Below are positions 7,581 to 14,539 of a stretch of DNA of 20,056 bases, in pieces. Under the pieces are notes generated by a model, which saw nothing but the letters and a program-made list of their open reading frames with translations, made no database searches and had not been told where the DNA came from. Within the stretch, counting starts at the first letter, position 1, and every line of letters starts with the position of its first letter. The position numbers were made by a program, and so were the translations under genes. This DNA comes from Candidatus Bathyarchaeota archaeon (GTDB taxonomy: Archaea; Thermoproteota; Bathyarchaeia; 40CM-2-53-6; FEN-987), in NCBI GenBank assembly GCA_003152955.1, contig PMBQ01000020.1, forward strand, positions 1 through 20,056, read 5' to 3'.

Positions 7581-7902
7581 GGTCTCCTTTCGACGCATGA
7601 ATGGCACGCGTCTTTGCATCGTGCATGGAAAGAGCGGGTTTCTCTTTTTTACCCGCCTCGATGTGACCATGAGTGAGCTTGAAGTCCACGGAGAGACCCT
7701 TGCCGTACTCGGTGTCATGGGCACGCGTTCCCTTGACTTCCCCGGTGAACATGAGAGCCACCTTATGGCCACGCTGGAGACTTTCCATACCGGCCATGTG
7801 ATCGTCAGTCAAATTGATTTCAGGAAATTCCTCGCGCCGAATTTCCATTGATGGCTTATTAGGCTTTAATTTACGCCCCAGATGTTGCATTCGAACCTTC
7901 AT
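7573..7902 (-). CDS. Small hypothetical protein, possibly capsid-associated
   Basis: A 109-residue protein with an ideal ribosome site, AAGGAGGTGTC, before the ATG. A basic N-terminus (MKVRMQHLGRKLKPNKPSMEIRREEFPEINL) precedes a beta pattern, GHKVALMFTGEVKGTRAHDTEYGKGLSVDFKLTHGHI, and a Lys/His-rich helical tail. Short basic arms followed by a small beta domain occur in proteins often annotated as capsid staple or stabilising proteins near portal and capsid genes. I see only a pattern resemblance, so the name is not applied. Confidence 0.6.
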   Translation of the reverse strand: MKVRMQHLGRKLKPNKPSMEIRREEFPEINLTDDHMAGMESLQRGHKVALMFTGEVKGTRAHDTEYGKGLSVDFKLTHGHIEAGKKEKPALSMHDAKTRAIHASKGDHA

Positions 7903-7911
7903 GACACCTCC

Positions 7912-8226
7912 TTAAAGGATGGCGCGAATCTTTTCCCATTCCTTCTGGGCTTCTGCATGCGTGTCCAGATTGAGCAACGCCTGGAGCTTGGAGATTGCAG
8001 CCTGCCCCATATGCGCCTGACCAATCTGATTTTGGACCATGGCTTGGAGCAGCTTATAAAACGGTGCACGCATGACAACGATCGTGTCAGGTCCGGCTTT
8101 GAGGGCTGGTTTTCCCGCATTAGCCTTTTTCGGCTTGGTCCCGGCACGGACGACATCCATCAACTTCGCCGCTTCCTGTTCCGGGGTCAATTCTTCCGGG
8201 GCTTTGTCCTTGTCCTTGTTCGCCAT
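7912..8226 (-). CDS. Small helical hypothetical protein
   Basis: A 104-residue protein starting MANKDKDKAPEEL. Ribosome site AAAGGAAGGAC lies upstream of the ATG. The first 45 residues are charged with a Lys/Ala/Gly linker (GTKPKKANAGKPALKAGP). The remainder is helical: APFYKLLQAMVQNQIGQAHMGQAAISKLQALLNLDTHAEAQKEWEKIRAIL, with heptad-like hydrophobics, suggesting a coiled coil or helical bundle. It lies 14 nt after the portal gene. Unknown function; a head accessory or internal scaffold role is plausible from position only. Confidence 0.65.
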   Translation of the reverse strand: MANKDKDKAPEELTPEQEAAKLMDVVRAGTKPKKANAGKPALKAGPDTIVVMRAPFYKLLQAMVQNQIGQAHMGQAAISKLQALLNLDTHAEAQKEWEKIRAIL

Positions 8227-8240
8227 GTAGTCCTTCCTTT

Positions 8241-10670
8241 CTATTGGTGAGATGAATTAATATGTGGATTTTCAGGTAAACTACTGTCCGGTTCTGTGCC
8301 ACCCTCGGGCTGTTGTGACGTGACGCCCTCACCCATGAGTTCCCGGATACCGCGCTTCCTGACCGCGCCCATGAGCGTCTTTTTAGTCTTGATATCAGCG
8401 GCCTGTTTCTTCTGCATGTCGGCCATCTTCTCCAACCCCATCTTAAGGGCTTCCGCCATCTGATAATACTCACCCTCACGCCCAAGTCTCGGGTCAAACT
8501 CAGCAAGTACGTCAAGCAAAGCTTCACGCGGCACATAGGGTGAACCGTCCGGTGACGGGGTACGGGCCAAATTCATTAAGAACTGGAGCTTATATTCAAA
8601 CCGCTGTGGGAAGTTGGAATTGGCTCGGACCGAAACCATGAACTCCGGTACATCCTTCATCTGGGGCTTACCGTCCGGTCCCTGAATCTGGAATTTGGAC
8701 ACCATCTCCGAAACGTTAATGGCTTTGGGAATCCCGTTCTGGAAGAATATACGGGGTTCCGTATAATGTTCTTTCCAGAACCGGATACGGGTCTTGATCA
8801 CGCCTTCAAGGGTGTCGGAAAGACGCTGATTAGGCTCCCCGGTGAGCATTACCTGATTCTGGGCCTGAAGAGTCTTAACCATCTCCGCGGATGTATTGGC
8901 CCCCGGCGACTGTCCGAACGAGGTTTCATTGACCCCGAGCTGTTTGGCCGCATTCGCCTTCAGATGGCCGTAAATTGCCATGTTGGTGTTTGGAACCAGA
9001 GCGCCACGGAACACCGGGGGTTGCTTGGTGAATATCGGCTTGAGCGGGTCATTGTCATAGGCCGCTTCGTCGAGATTCTCCTTGTCCTCCTCATTGAAAT
9101 ATGCCTTCTGCATTCCTGCCGAAATCGCCATGTCAGCGTCCCGGCTGAGCATGGTGTCCAGACCCTTATTGGTGTTGAAGAGCACCTCAGGTACGCCGCG
9201 CCCCCAGAAGGAGTAAGGTATCTTTTCATAGTACCAGATATGGACCAAATCGCGCCAATCTTCCACATCTTTGATCGGTTCGTCCTCGAGTACGATACCG
9301 CCAGCTATGACAATCTTACGACCGGCAGGATATCTCGGATTTTCATTCGGATTGATGCCTACCGCCGCATCCGACTTTATTTTTTCCGCGTGCTCCTTTA
9401 TGTGGTACACCATAAGCTCCGCCATGGCGGTCATGCGCTGTATGTCCTCAGGCTTGGTACCAGGGAATTCAATACCGCTCTGCCCCGGCTGAGGTTGCTC
9501 ACCTTGTGGTTGAGGCTGAGGACTCTGTTCCTCCTCGGGTTGGGGTTGCTCTTGGCCCTGCTCTTCCTGAGGCTGTGGCGGTTGGCCCTGCCCTGCATCC
9601 CCGGTTGGAGCGCCTTGTCCTTCCGGTTGCATCTGGGCAGGACCTTGCTGACGAATCTTCGTCGCCGCCTCTATCTCCTTGCCCATCTCAGTAATGAACT
9701 TAAGGTGCGCCTCGATGTGCGCCTTATGGTTCTGGTCCGGATACACTTTTATAGGCACACCCTCCGAAGTCGCATGGTGCTCAAGCGCAATCTCTTCCTG
9801 ATCTACCGAGGGTTTGTCTATTTTAGGGTCATCCATGAGCACCGTTATCATCGGTGTCATTTTGGTATGAGTAAAGCTCTTAGTGGCGGTCTGTTCAAGA
9901 TCAAGCGAGAGCCGTGCAGACTTTGCAATATCAGCAGACATAGTATCAAAACGTATTCGCTCCTCCGTCCGGTGGAGCTTTGGATACATCTGGAAAATCT
10001 GCTGTTCGGGCACCAAGGTGGTAATACCGAGATACCAGCATCCGCCGAGCTTTTCCAGCGAAGTGGCAAACGGCGTCGGGAACAGACTTTCGTTATCGAG
10101 CAGAAGTTCCTTCGCCACCCCGTCCGGATAACGGGTTCGGTCAAGGAAACTAAACCACGTAGCCATACCCTCAGTAAGGCCCCGTTGTACACCTTGAATA
10201 ACGGAATCCCCCCACTTGGTCCGCTGACGTTCCTGGTTGAGCACGTCCTGTATGCCCCGGATATTGGGCATCACGTCAATGTCATGCCAGTTAGACGTTA
10301 AATGAGACTTCTTCAGGCGTATCTGGTCCTCAATCTCCGGGTCCTGAAGCTCCTGCTTCCACTTATCCCCATCTCCCTCATTCCTTCGACCCCACACGTC
10401 CCAATGCATCCCTTCCTCAAGACGACGCGCCAGCCTGAACCAATCGTAGGGGTCCCAATACCGCATGCGCCCACCAAAAGACACCTTTCTCCAATCGTAG
10501 GACTCCCGCCAGATAGACATTACATAGTTTACCACCTTCTCTTCATCCTTCTGGTCCGGAATGTCGGCCACCCCGCCATAGTAGTTTGCATCGTACCATG
10601 CGGTTGCGCTACGGGTAGTCTCGGATATTGTTTCCTTGACTTGACGAAGTATGTTACGAATTGATTTCAT
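8241..10670 (-). CDS. Portal protein
   Basis: An 809-residue protein whose ATG overlaps the terL stop as ATGA. The order terS, terL, then a large protein ahead of scaffold and capsid marks it as the portal, the dodecameric ring through which DNA enters and leaves the head. Visible portal-like features are a Trp/Tyr/Arg-rich N-terminal region, a middle region that resembles the wing/stem (EDWRDLVHIWYYEKIPYSFWGRGVPEVLFNTNKGLDTMLSRDADMAI), and a helical C-terminal region (FPQRFEYKLQFLMNLARTPSPDG...). An insert at about residues 341-400 is almost entirely Q, P, E and G. The length is in the range of large podovirus portals. Confidence 0.85.
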   Translation of the reverse strand: MKSIRNILRQVKETISETTRSATAWYDANYYGGVADIPDQKDEEKVVNYVMSIWRESYDWRKVSFGGRMRYWDPYDWFRLARRLEEGMHWDVWGRRNEGDGDKWKQELQDPEIEDQIRLKKSHLTSNWHDIDVMPNIRGIQDVLNQERQRTKWGDSVIQGVQRGLTEGMATWFSFLDRTRYPDGVAKELLLDNESLFPTPFATSLEKLGGCWYLGITTLVPEQQIFQMYPKLHRTEERIRFDTMSADIAKSARLSLDLEQTATKSFTHTKMTPMITVLMDDPKIDKPSVDQEEIALEHHATSEGVPIKVYPDQNHKAHIEAHLKFITEMGKEIEAATKIRQQGPAQMQPEGQGAPTGDAGQGQPPQPQEEQGQEQPQPEEEQSPQPQPQGEQPQPGQSGIEFPGTKPEDIQRMTAMAELMVYHIKEHAEKIKSDAAVGINPNENPRYPAGRKIVIAGGIVLEDEPIKDVEDWRDLVHIWYYEKIPYSFWGRGVPEVLFNTNKGLDTMLSRDADMAISAGMQKAYFNEEDKENLDEAAYDNDPLKPIFTKQPPVFRGALVPNTNMAIYGHLKANAAKQLGVNETSFGQSPGANTSAEMVKTLQAQNQVMLTGEPNQRLSDTLEGVIKTRIRFWKEHYTEPRIFFQNGIPKAINVSEMVSKFQIQGPDGKPQMKDVPEFMVSVRANSNFPQRFEYKLQFLMNLARTPSPDGSPYVPREALLDVLAEFDPRLGREGEYYQMAEALKMGLEKMADMQKKQAADIKTKKTLMGAVRKRGIRELMGEGVTSQQPEGGTEPDSSLPENPHINSSHQ

Positions 10671-12376
10671 ACGTAGCTCGGGTCCCTATATGCACGGCGC
10701 GTGGACAAAGACCTTGCCTTCTTCCTGCATCTTTCGATGTGCCGTTCAACCATATCATCCTGTGTACGTATTTCCCGTTCCCCCGACTTTGGCTTGCCCG
10801 GCTTTCTGAAGTACACGGCCATATAACGCACGAGATCGGCACCGTCCTTGAATTTGACCTGCACAAGTTCAGTTGGGCCGTTTGCCTCAAGGCTGGTGGA
10901 AGACTGTTGTTTCCTCGAATAGTGCGTCATGGAGAACCACGTGTTATCGCAGGTCTCCCCGATCATCATTTGAGTGGTATTGTCAGGGCTGATATGGAGA
11001 AATTCCCTGACCACTTGATGGCCAGTGTCGATGTCGTCAAGAACGTCAGTTGTGAAGTGAAGCGGATACTTGAGCTTCGTTCCGCAGTCCCGGTAGTGGC
11101 CTGAAATAGTTCTTCCAACGGCTTGATCAGGCTTTTTGCCGAAATTAGGGTCCATGACTCTTGTGATGAGCTTCGGATTCCATCCATTTCGCTCCTCCAC
11201 CTTCTTTATCCACTCGGCGGTCTGCTCTATGGTGAGCTTCCATTGGCCCGGTTGGTAGTCGTAGAACTTCTTGAACTCCGAATTGTGCTTTGCATTGGGA
11301 AACTCATCAATCATCCAAATGGAACCCCATCGGTCCACGGCAAACCAACCAATCATGGGAGGCTTGGAATCGTGCGGGTCACAGATGCAGAATATCTTGT
11401 AGTTAGTCTTTCCGTCCGCGTACTCAGTCTCCGAGACCGTTTGATTGAAACTTTTGGCATCGCGCTGGTGTCGGTTAACAGCCGGATGAAGACCTTTGTA
11501 CACGAGGCCAGATAAGTGAGCGAAAGTTCCGTGGGCGCGTGCATCCCTTTCATCGGGGTCATATTGCTCGATTAATTCCGCAACCCTTTGATGTGATAAT
11601 CTGCCCCGGACCCCATGCTCAGCACAGTTTTCTTCGATGTCGCCGTACAGGACCTCCACCGGGGAAGTCTGACCCGCTCCGTCTATTAGGTCGTCCTTAA
11701 TCCAGGCGGAATAGGTCAAGGGGGTCATTGGCATCATGATGATCGGATGGCCGATCGTCATTCGGGCGAGGACCGCATTATAAATGGCTTTGGGAGGCGG
11801 CTCATCGAACACAGCGATACCGATTTTGTCTGATTCGAATTTGTCTGTGGCCTGATCGTAAGTCTTAAACGAACCAACCCATCCTGTATCTGAAGTGAAT
11901 CGGGAGTTGAACTCGCGACCTGACTTGGTGAAAGAATAACGCCCTTCCGGGAACCACTTCTTGATCTCGTTTTCCGAGTCCGAGTCAACGCCGCAGATGA
12001 AGTCCTCAAGGGTGCTCCTCTGTGATATGTACCAAAATTTCTTGGGCGCATCCCATGGGTCATCAAACCGGGGGCCGTTGTACCACTTCGAATTTTGCAC
12101 ACCCCAGATGATGTTGCCTAGGACATTGATGGTGGACGCAGATTTGGTAATGGAGTTTGCAGCGGGGAGGACGAAAATCCATTTGTCCATCTTATGCCCT
12201 ACGGCATGGATGAACTTCTCGGCCCAGCCATTGGGAACGAAATACTTGAGCGGATTTTCGCGTTTCCTCCGCTCAAGTTCAGCCTTGGCGAGTTGCGCGA
12301 TCATCTCCTTGGCCTTGGGGGACCGGGCCTTCAGGAGCTTCTTAACCTCGCCGTATGTCTGGGTCTGGACTTCCAT
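10667..12376 (-). CDS. terL: Terminase large subunit (ATPase and nuclease)
   Basis: A 569-residue packaging motor protein. It pumps DNA into the procapsid through the portal and cuts the concatemer. The ATPase half shows a P-loop region at residues 71-80 (PAANSITKSA, with Lys78) and Walker B at 185-192 (IGIAVFDE, Asp191 and Glu192). The P-loop lacks the usual Gly before Lys. The nuclease half (RNase H-like) has candidate metal ligands Asp333 (FCICDPHD), Asp409 (RVMDPNFG) and Asp514 (KDGADLVRYM). AAGGAAG precedes the ATG, which overlaps the upstream stop as TGATG; the downstream portal overlaps by ATGA. Identification is confident; the catalytic residues are inferred by position. Confidence 0.92.
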   Translation of the reverse strand: MEVQTQTYGEVKKLLKARSPKAKEMIAQLAKAELERRKRENPLKYFVPNGWAEKFIHAVGHKMDKWIFVLPAANSITKSASTINVLGNIIWGVQNSKWYNGPRFDDPWDAPKKFWYISQRSTLEDFICGVDSDSENEIKKWFPEGRYSFTKSGREFNSRFTSDTGWVGSFKTYDQATDKFESDKIGIAVFDEPPPKAIYNAVLARMTIGHPIIMMPMTPLTYSAWIKDDLIDGAGQTSPVEVLYGDIEENCAEHGVRGRLSHQRVAELIEQYDPDERDARAHGTFAHLSGLVYKGLHPAVNRHQRDAKSFNQTVSETEYADGKTNYKIFCICDPHDSKPPMIGWFAVDRWGSIWMIDEFPNAKHNSEFKKFYDYQPGQWKLTIEQTAEWIKKVEERNGWNPKLITRVMDPNFGKKPDQAVGRTISGHYRDCGTKLKYPLHFTTDVLDDIDTGHQVVREFLHISPDNTTQMMIGETCDNTWFSMTHYSRKQQSSTSLEANGPTELVQVKFKDGADLVRYMAVYFRKPGKPKSGEREIRTQDDMVERHIERCRKKARSLSTRRAYRDPSYV

Positions 12377-12759
12377 CAGCCGTGGACTTCCTTGTGTTCA
12401 GTCGGAGGAGTAATGCCTCCGCTGACTGTTCCCGTCGTCGGCACGATTGGTGCACCGAGGACCTGAGCGCCGCCGCGCTCAACCGCTGAACCTGAAACCG
12501 GATGGGGCGGGGTGGCCGTGGTCGTTTTCTTAATTTCAACTGCCTTTGCTTCCCAATCAGTGGCAAGCAAGTCTTCCACGGTGAGGATCGGGAGGGTCGA
12601 GGGTTCTGCATATCCGGTCTGAACGGGGAACCGGGTAATTATGTTTGCAACCCTTCCATCCCTCAGAGTCTGACTCGAGACGACAAGGAAGGCGGCTGAA
12701 TAGGCGGGTTGCTTCCGCCTGAATGGTAAACCGGATTTGATTGCGTCCTGCAGCGTCAT
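12376..12759 (-). CDS. DUF2829/Tad2-like small protein
   Basis: A 127-residue protein. Residues 1-15 (MTLQDAIKSGLPFRR) and about 60-72 (LTVEDLLATDWEA) match the start and end patterns of DUF2829 proteins, the family that includes the Thoeris anti-defence protein Tad2, which sequesters cyclic ADP-ribose-type signals. Between them is a short beta core of the expected size, with VSSQTLRDGRVANIITRFPVQTGY. A Pro/Thr/Gly-rich tail (from about residue 78) is unusual for that family. Ribosome site AAGGGAAATCAA. It sits between a membrane protein and terL, an unexpected place for an anti-defence gene. Family call from motif only; many DUF2829 members have no known activity. Confidence 0.5.
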   Translation of the reverse strand: MTLQDAIKSGLPFRRKQPAYSAAFLVVSSQTLRDGRVANIITRFPVQTGYAEPSTLPILTVEDLLATDWEAKAVEIKKTTTATPPHPVSGSAVERGGAQVLGAPIVPTTGTVSGGITPPTEHKEVHG

Positions 12760-12774
12760 TTGATTTCCCTTTCG

Positions 12775-12957
12775 TTAGTTGATGTGATGATGGAGCAGGT
12801 CAACCACCCCCATCAATTGAAGAATCCAGATGATGACGATCGCGATGAGAAGGACGTTGATTCCAAACTTTGCCGGTGGAGGAGACATGTAGGCATTGTT
12901 GGCCCAGAACGCAACACAGATCAGAACGAGAATGAAAATTGCGACGACGAGATCCAT
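12775..12957 (-). CDS. Small two-helix membrane protein, holin-like
   Basis: A 60-residue protein with GGAGGATTCA before the ATG. Two hydrophobic helices are evident: residues 2-19 (DLVVAIFILVLICVAFWA) and 33-52 (INVLLIAIVIIWILQLMGVV). The short loop NNAYMSPPPAKFG separates them and the tail is DLLHHHIN. The pattern resembles the small Thivi_2564-type membrane proteins, and small two-helix proteins in phages are often holins. No catalytic or lysis partner is in the window. Function unassigned; holin is a possibility from size and topology only. Confidence 0.7.
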   Translation of the reverse strand: MDLVVAIFILVLICVAFWANNAYMSPPPAKFGINVLLIAIVIIWILQLMGVVDLLHHHIN

Positions 12958-12968
12958 TGAATCCTCCG

Positions 12969-13691
12969 CTAGTTGGTTGCTTGTGCAAGCTTGGCTAACG
13001 CTTCATCATCCAGCCCCGCCAGTTCCCTGACGACGAGGATTTTCTTGGTACCTTCATCCTTGATATTGACGGTGGACTTCCAGCTCTGAGGGTCCCGGTT
13101 CGTAAGCCAGGCCATCTGTGCGTTGACATCGGGCGGGATATGTTTCTTAATGCGCTTTTCCTTGGCGGTCGTACAGCCTTCCTCATCTACCGAGGATTCA
13201 ATCGTCACCTCATCATAGCTGTATCCTAAAGCGCGTCGGAACAAGCTCTCAGCCACGAGCCTGTCAGCCTCGGCCTTTCCCCGGTTAAACACGGAACCAA
13301 GGATGCGATCGCGCTTACATTGAGCCATGAATCGCTTACTGGTAACCCCAAGGATTTCCGCAGTTTGTTCCTGAGTGAGACCCGCCCTGGCAAGCTTTTC
13401 AACGAAGGCGAGAAATGTAAGACGTTCGGGTGCAAGCTTTCCGTCCAGAAGCGGTGAGTCGCTAACCGGGCTTCGACTGTACTCCAAGTTTTCAAGCTGG
13501 GTTGATTTTCCACGGTTGGCCTCAAGGCGGGTGATGAGGTTGGTTACTTCCTGCTTGTAATCGATTGGGTCCTCAGGTGGAGGAACGGATTCCCTGAGCT
13601 TCGCCGCATCAGCGGCCTGTGCTTTAAGAATCTCAGGGGGGACGGAACTGAGATCAGGCTTGAACGTGTTCCGGGGCTTGTGGGCCGACAT
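12969..13691 (-). CDS. terS: Terminase small subunit
   Basis: A 240-residue protein that would recognise phage DNA and load it on TerL. I place the start at MSAHKPRNTF (13691), with AAGGGTGG upstream, rather than the in-frame Met at 13748, because a candidate promoter -10 lies at 13752-13757. Residues 105-127 (LTQEQTAEILGVTSKRFMAQCKR) form a helix-turn-helix. FRRALGYSY (151-159) and AQMAWLTNRDPQSWK (191-205) are typical terS oligomerisation-region signatures. A charged N-terminal extension precedes the DNA-binding domain. It is the first gene of the leftward operon. Confidence 0.85.
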   Translation of the reverse strand: MSAHKPRNTFKPDLSSVPPEILKAQAADAAKLRESVPPPEDPIDYKQEVTNLITRLEANRGKSTQLENLEYSRSPVSDSPLLDGKLAPERLTFLAFVEKLARAGLTQEQTAEILGVTSKRFMAQCKRDRILGSVFNRGKAEADRLVAESLFRRALGYSYDEVTIESSVDEEGCTTAKEKRIKKHIPPDVNAQMAWLTNRDPQSWKSTVNIKDEGTKKILVVRELAGLDDEALAKLAQATN

Positions 13692-13751
13692 TACGCCACC
13701 CTTAGAGAGAATGAAGGGGTAAAGATCAAGGTGGGTCCTCCAGAGCAAAAG

Positions 13752-13781
13752 ATTATATTGGAATTACTTAATGGTAATGAA
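13752..13781 (-). promoter_or_regulatory. Candidate sigma-70 promoter for the leftward packaging operon
   Basis: On the minus strand, TATAAT (13752-13757) is preceded by TTCATT (13776-13781) at an 18-bp spacing in AT-rich DNA. The predicted transcript would start around 13745 and reach the terS start at 13691. The -10 is exact but the -35 matches the TTGACA consensus at only three of six positions. It is the only good candidate seen between terS and the divergent control region. Confidence 0.45.
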
Positions 13782-13794
13782 ATATGAAGGCAAG

Positions 13795-13804
13795 AAGCAT
13801 GCTT
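13795..13804. promoter_or_regulatory. Perfect 10-bp palindrome AAGCATGCTT
   Basis: A self-complementary site just upstream (for leftward transcription) of the candidate terS promoter, with a half-site-like AAAGCATT 8 bp further right. Candidate binding site for a repressor or activator of the leftward operon; short enough to be chance. Confidence 0.3.
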
Positions 13805-13868
13805 ACAGAAAGCATTAAAATTATGTAATGGGGTATGGTAGCAAGAAGGCAGACAGCCTGTAGGAACA

Positions 13869-14165
13869 CTTGCTTCCCTCTTGGGTCCTCTCGGGTCCCT
13901 CGCGAGGTCCTGCGGGGGTGGGGTCTGGGTCCTCTGGTTGGCTCCCTGCTGGCTTGCCCCTTGCTCCTTGCTGGCTTGCCCCTTGGGGCTTGCTGGCTTG
14001 CTGGCTTGCCCCTTGCCCCTTGCTGTCAAGCTGTCAGCAGAAAGCTGACAAGGTGACAGGGTTGCTCTTCCCTGCCCTCTTGCCCCTCTCTGCTTGCCCC
14101 TTGCTGTCTGCACGCTTGCTCCCTGTCTGCTTGCTTCCTGCCCTCTAGCCCCTCTCGCTCCCGCG
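13869..14165. repeat. Adenine-depleted tract with imperfect GCTTGCCCCTTGCT repeats
   Basis: Over 297 nt the plus strand has adenine only at 13905, in the dyad (14028-14058), at 14112 and at 14147. The run 13906-14027 is 122 nt with no A at all. Short degenerate units such as CTTGCCCCTTGCT recur (around 13953, 13974, 14005 and 14093). The minus strand is correspondingly free of T. Such asymmetry is typical of origins, R-loop-prone tracts or recombination hot spots. It ends in a hairpin TCTCGC-TCCC-GCGAGA (14153-14168); CCTCGCGAGG (13898-13907) is a perfect palindrome near its left end. Confidence 0.75.
14023..14059. promoter_or_regulatory. 37-nt dyad built of TGTCA repeats
   Basis: Two 16-nt arms, CTGTCAAGCTGTCAGC and GCTGACAAGGTGACAG, are complementary at 13 of 16 positions with a 5-nt spacer AGAAA. 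The inner seven pairs are perfect. Each arm carries two TGTCA motifs, so there are four copies, two on each strand. It interrupts the adenine-free tract. Candidate operator, replication initiator site or cruciform. Confidence 0.6.
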
Positions 14166-14260
14166 AGACCGGGGGACGGACGACACCCACAAGAAAGCAG
14201 GCTCCAGACGCCGCGCAAGCCCCACTCAAGCACCCAAGGCACGCCACAGGGAGGGGGTGA

Positions 14261-14275
14261 CTGCCAGCTTGGCAG
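14261..14275. promoter_or_regulatory. Inverted repeat CTGCCA-GCT-TGGCAG
   Basis: Perfect 6-bp arms with a 3-nt spacer, operator-like, about 190 bp upstream of the TGGCACG box at 14451. No partner known. Confidence 0.35.
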
Positions 14276-14305
14276 ACACGCACGCCAGCTTGACCGTCCT
14301 CTCAA

Positions 14306-14366
14306 CAGGACAGTGAGCCACAAACGGAGAGGGCCGCTGGACGGGCCTTCTGCTTGCACTGTCCTG
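14306..14366. repeat. 10-bp inverted repeat flanking a 41-nt loop
   Basis: CAGGACAGTG (14306-14315) and CACTGTCCTG (14357-14366) are exact reverse complements. The right arm runs into the shared TGCGGA leader element of the 14540 gene. It could form a stem in DNA or RNA, or hold two inverted protein-binding sites. Confidence 0.45.
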
Positions 14367-14384
14367 CGGAGTGAACACCAATGT
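14361..14384 (+). promoter_or_regulatory. Leader element A, copy 1 (TGCGGA element)
   Basis: A 24-nt segment containing TGCGGAGTGAACA. It matches copy 3 (16709-16732) at 19 of 24 positions, including TGCGGA and TGAACA. Its TGCGGA starts 86 bp upstream of the TGGCACG box at 14451. Confidence 0.5.
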
Positions 14385-14405
14385 CTCAAGGACAGGACAC
14401 TTGAG
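14385..14405. promoter_or_regulatory. Dyad CTCAAG-N9-CTTGAG, possible activator site
   Basis: Perfect 6-bp arms with a 9-nt spacer. The centre lies about 80 bp upstream of the start site predicted from the sigma-54-like box at 14451, a range where enhancer-binding activators of sigma-54 promoters bind. No homologous dyad was seen at the other two copies. Confidence 0.35.
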
Positions 14406-14429
14406 GCAAGGCGGGGTGGCCAAGGCGGG

Positions 14430-14465
14430 GTCCGTGGGCCACTCGGACTCTGGCACGCCGTTTGT
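14430..14465 (+). promoter_or_regulatory. Sigma-54-like promoter, copy 1, with upstream GTCCG-CGGAC dyad
   Basis: TGGCACG-CCGT-TTGT (14451-14465) matches the sigma-54 consensus TGGCACG-N4-TTGC except for the final C, a position that is usually conserved. GTCCG-N9-CGGAC (14430-14448) ends 2 bp upstream. A start site near 14477 would give a leader of about 50 nt before the ribosome site of the GTG start at 14540. Direct neighbours are shared with copies 2 and 3. Confidence 0.5.
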
Positions 14466-14539
14466 GGTTTTTCCAGCGTGGCCTTGCCCGCAGAGAGCGG
14501 GCCGAGTTGGCCAACGACACAACACCCAAGGAGGCTCAA

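Larger units (their letters stand above)
13692..14539. other. Divergent intergenic control region, no convincing gene
   Basis: About 850 bp between the leftward terS operon and the rightward accessory genes. Open frames here have no ribosome site and low-complexity translations (Ala, Arg, Gly, Pro, Ser, Leu), so none is called. From left to right it holds an AT-rich promoter area, a perfect AAGCATGCTT palindrome, an adenine-depleted tract, a strong dyad, several further palindromes and finally the leader of the 14540 gene. Confidence 0.7.

Noticed and set aside
8766..10301. A 511-codon rightward open frame
   Set aside because: It lies antisense to the portal gene, which has a matching start, coupling to terL and portal-like sequence. 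The antisense translation is rich in Leu/Arg/His without motifs.
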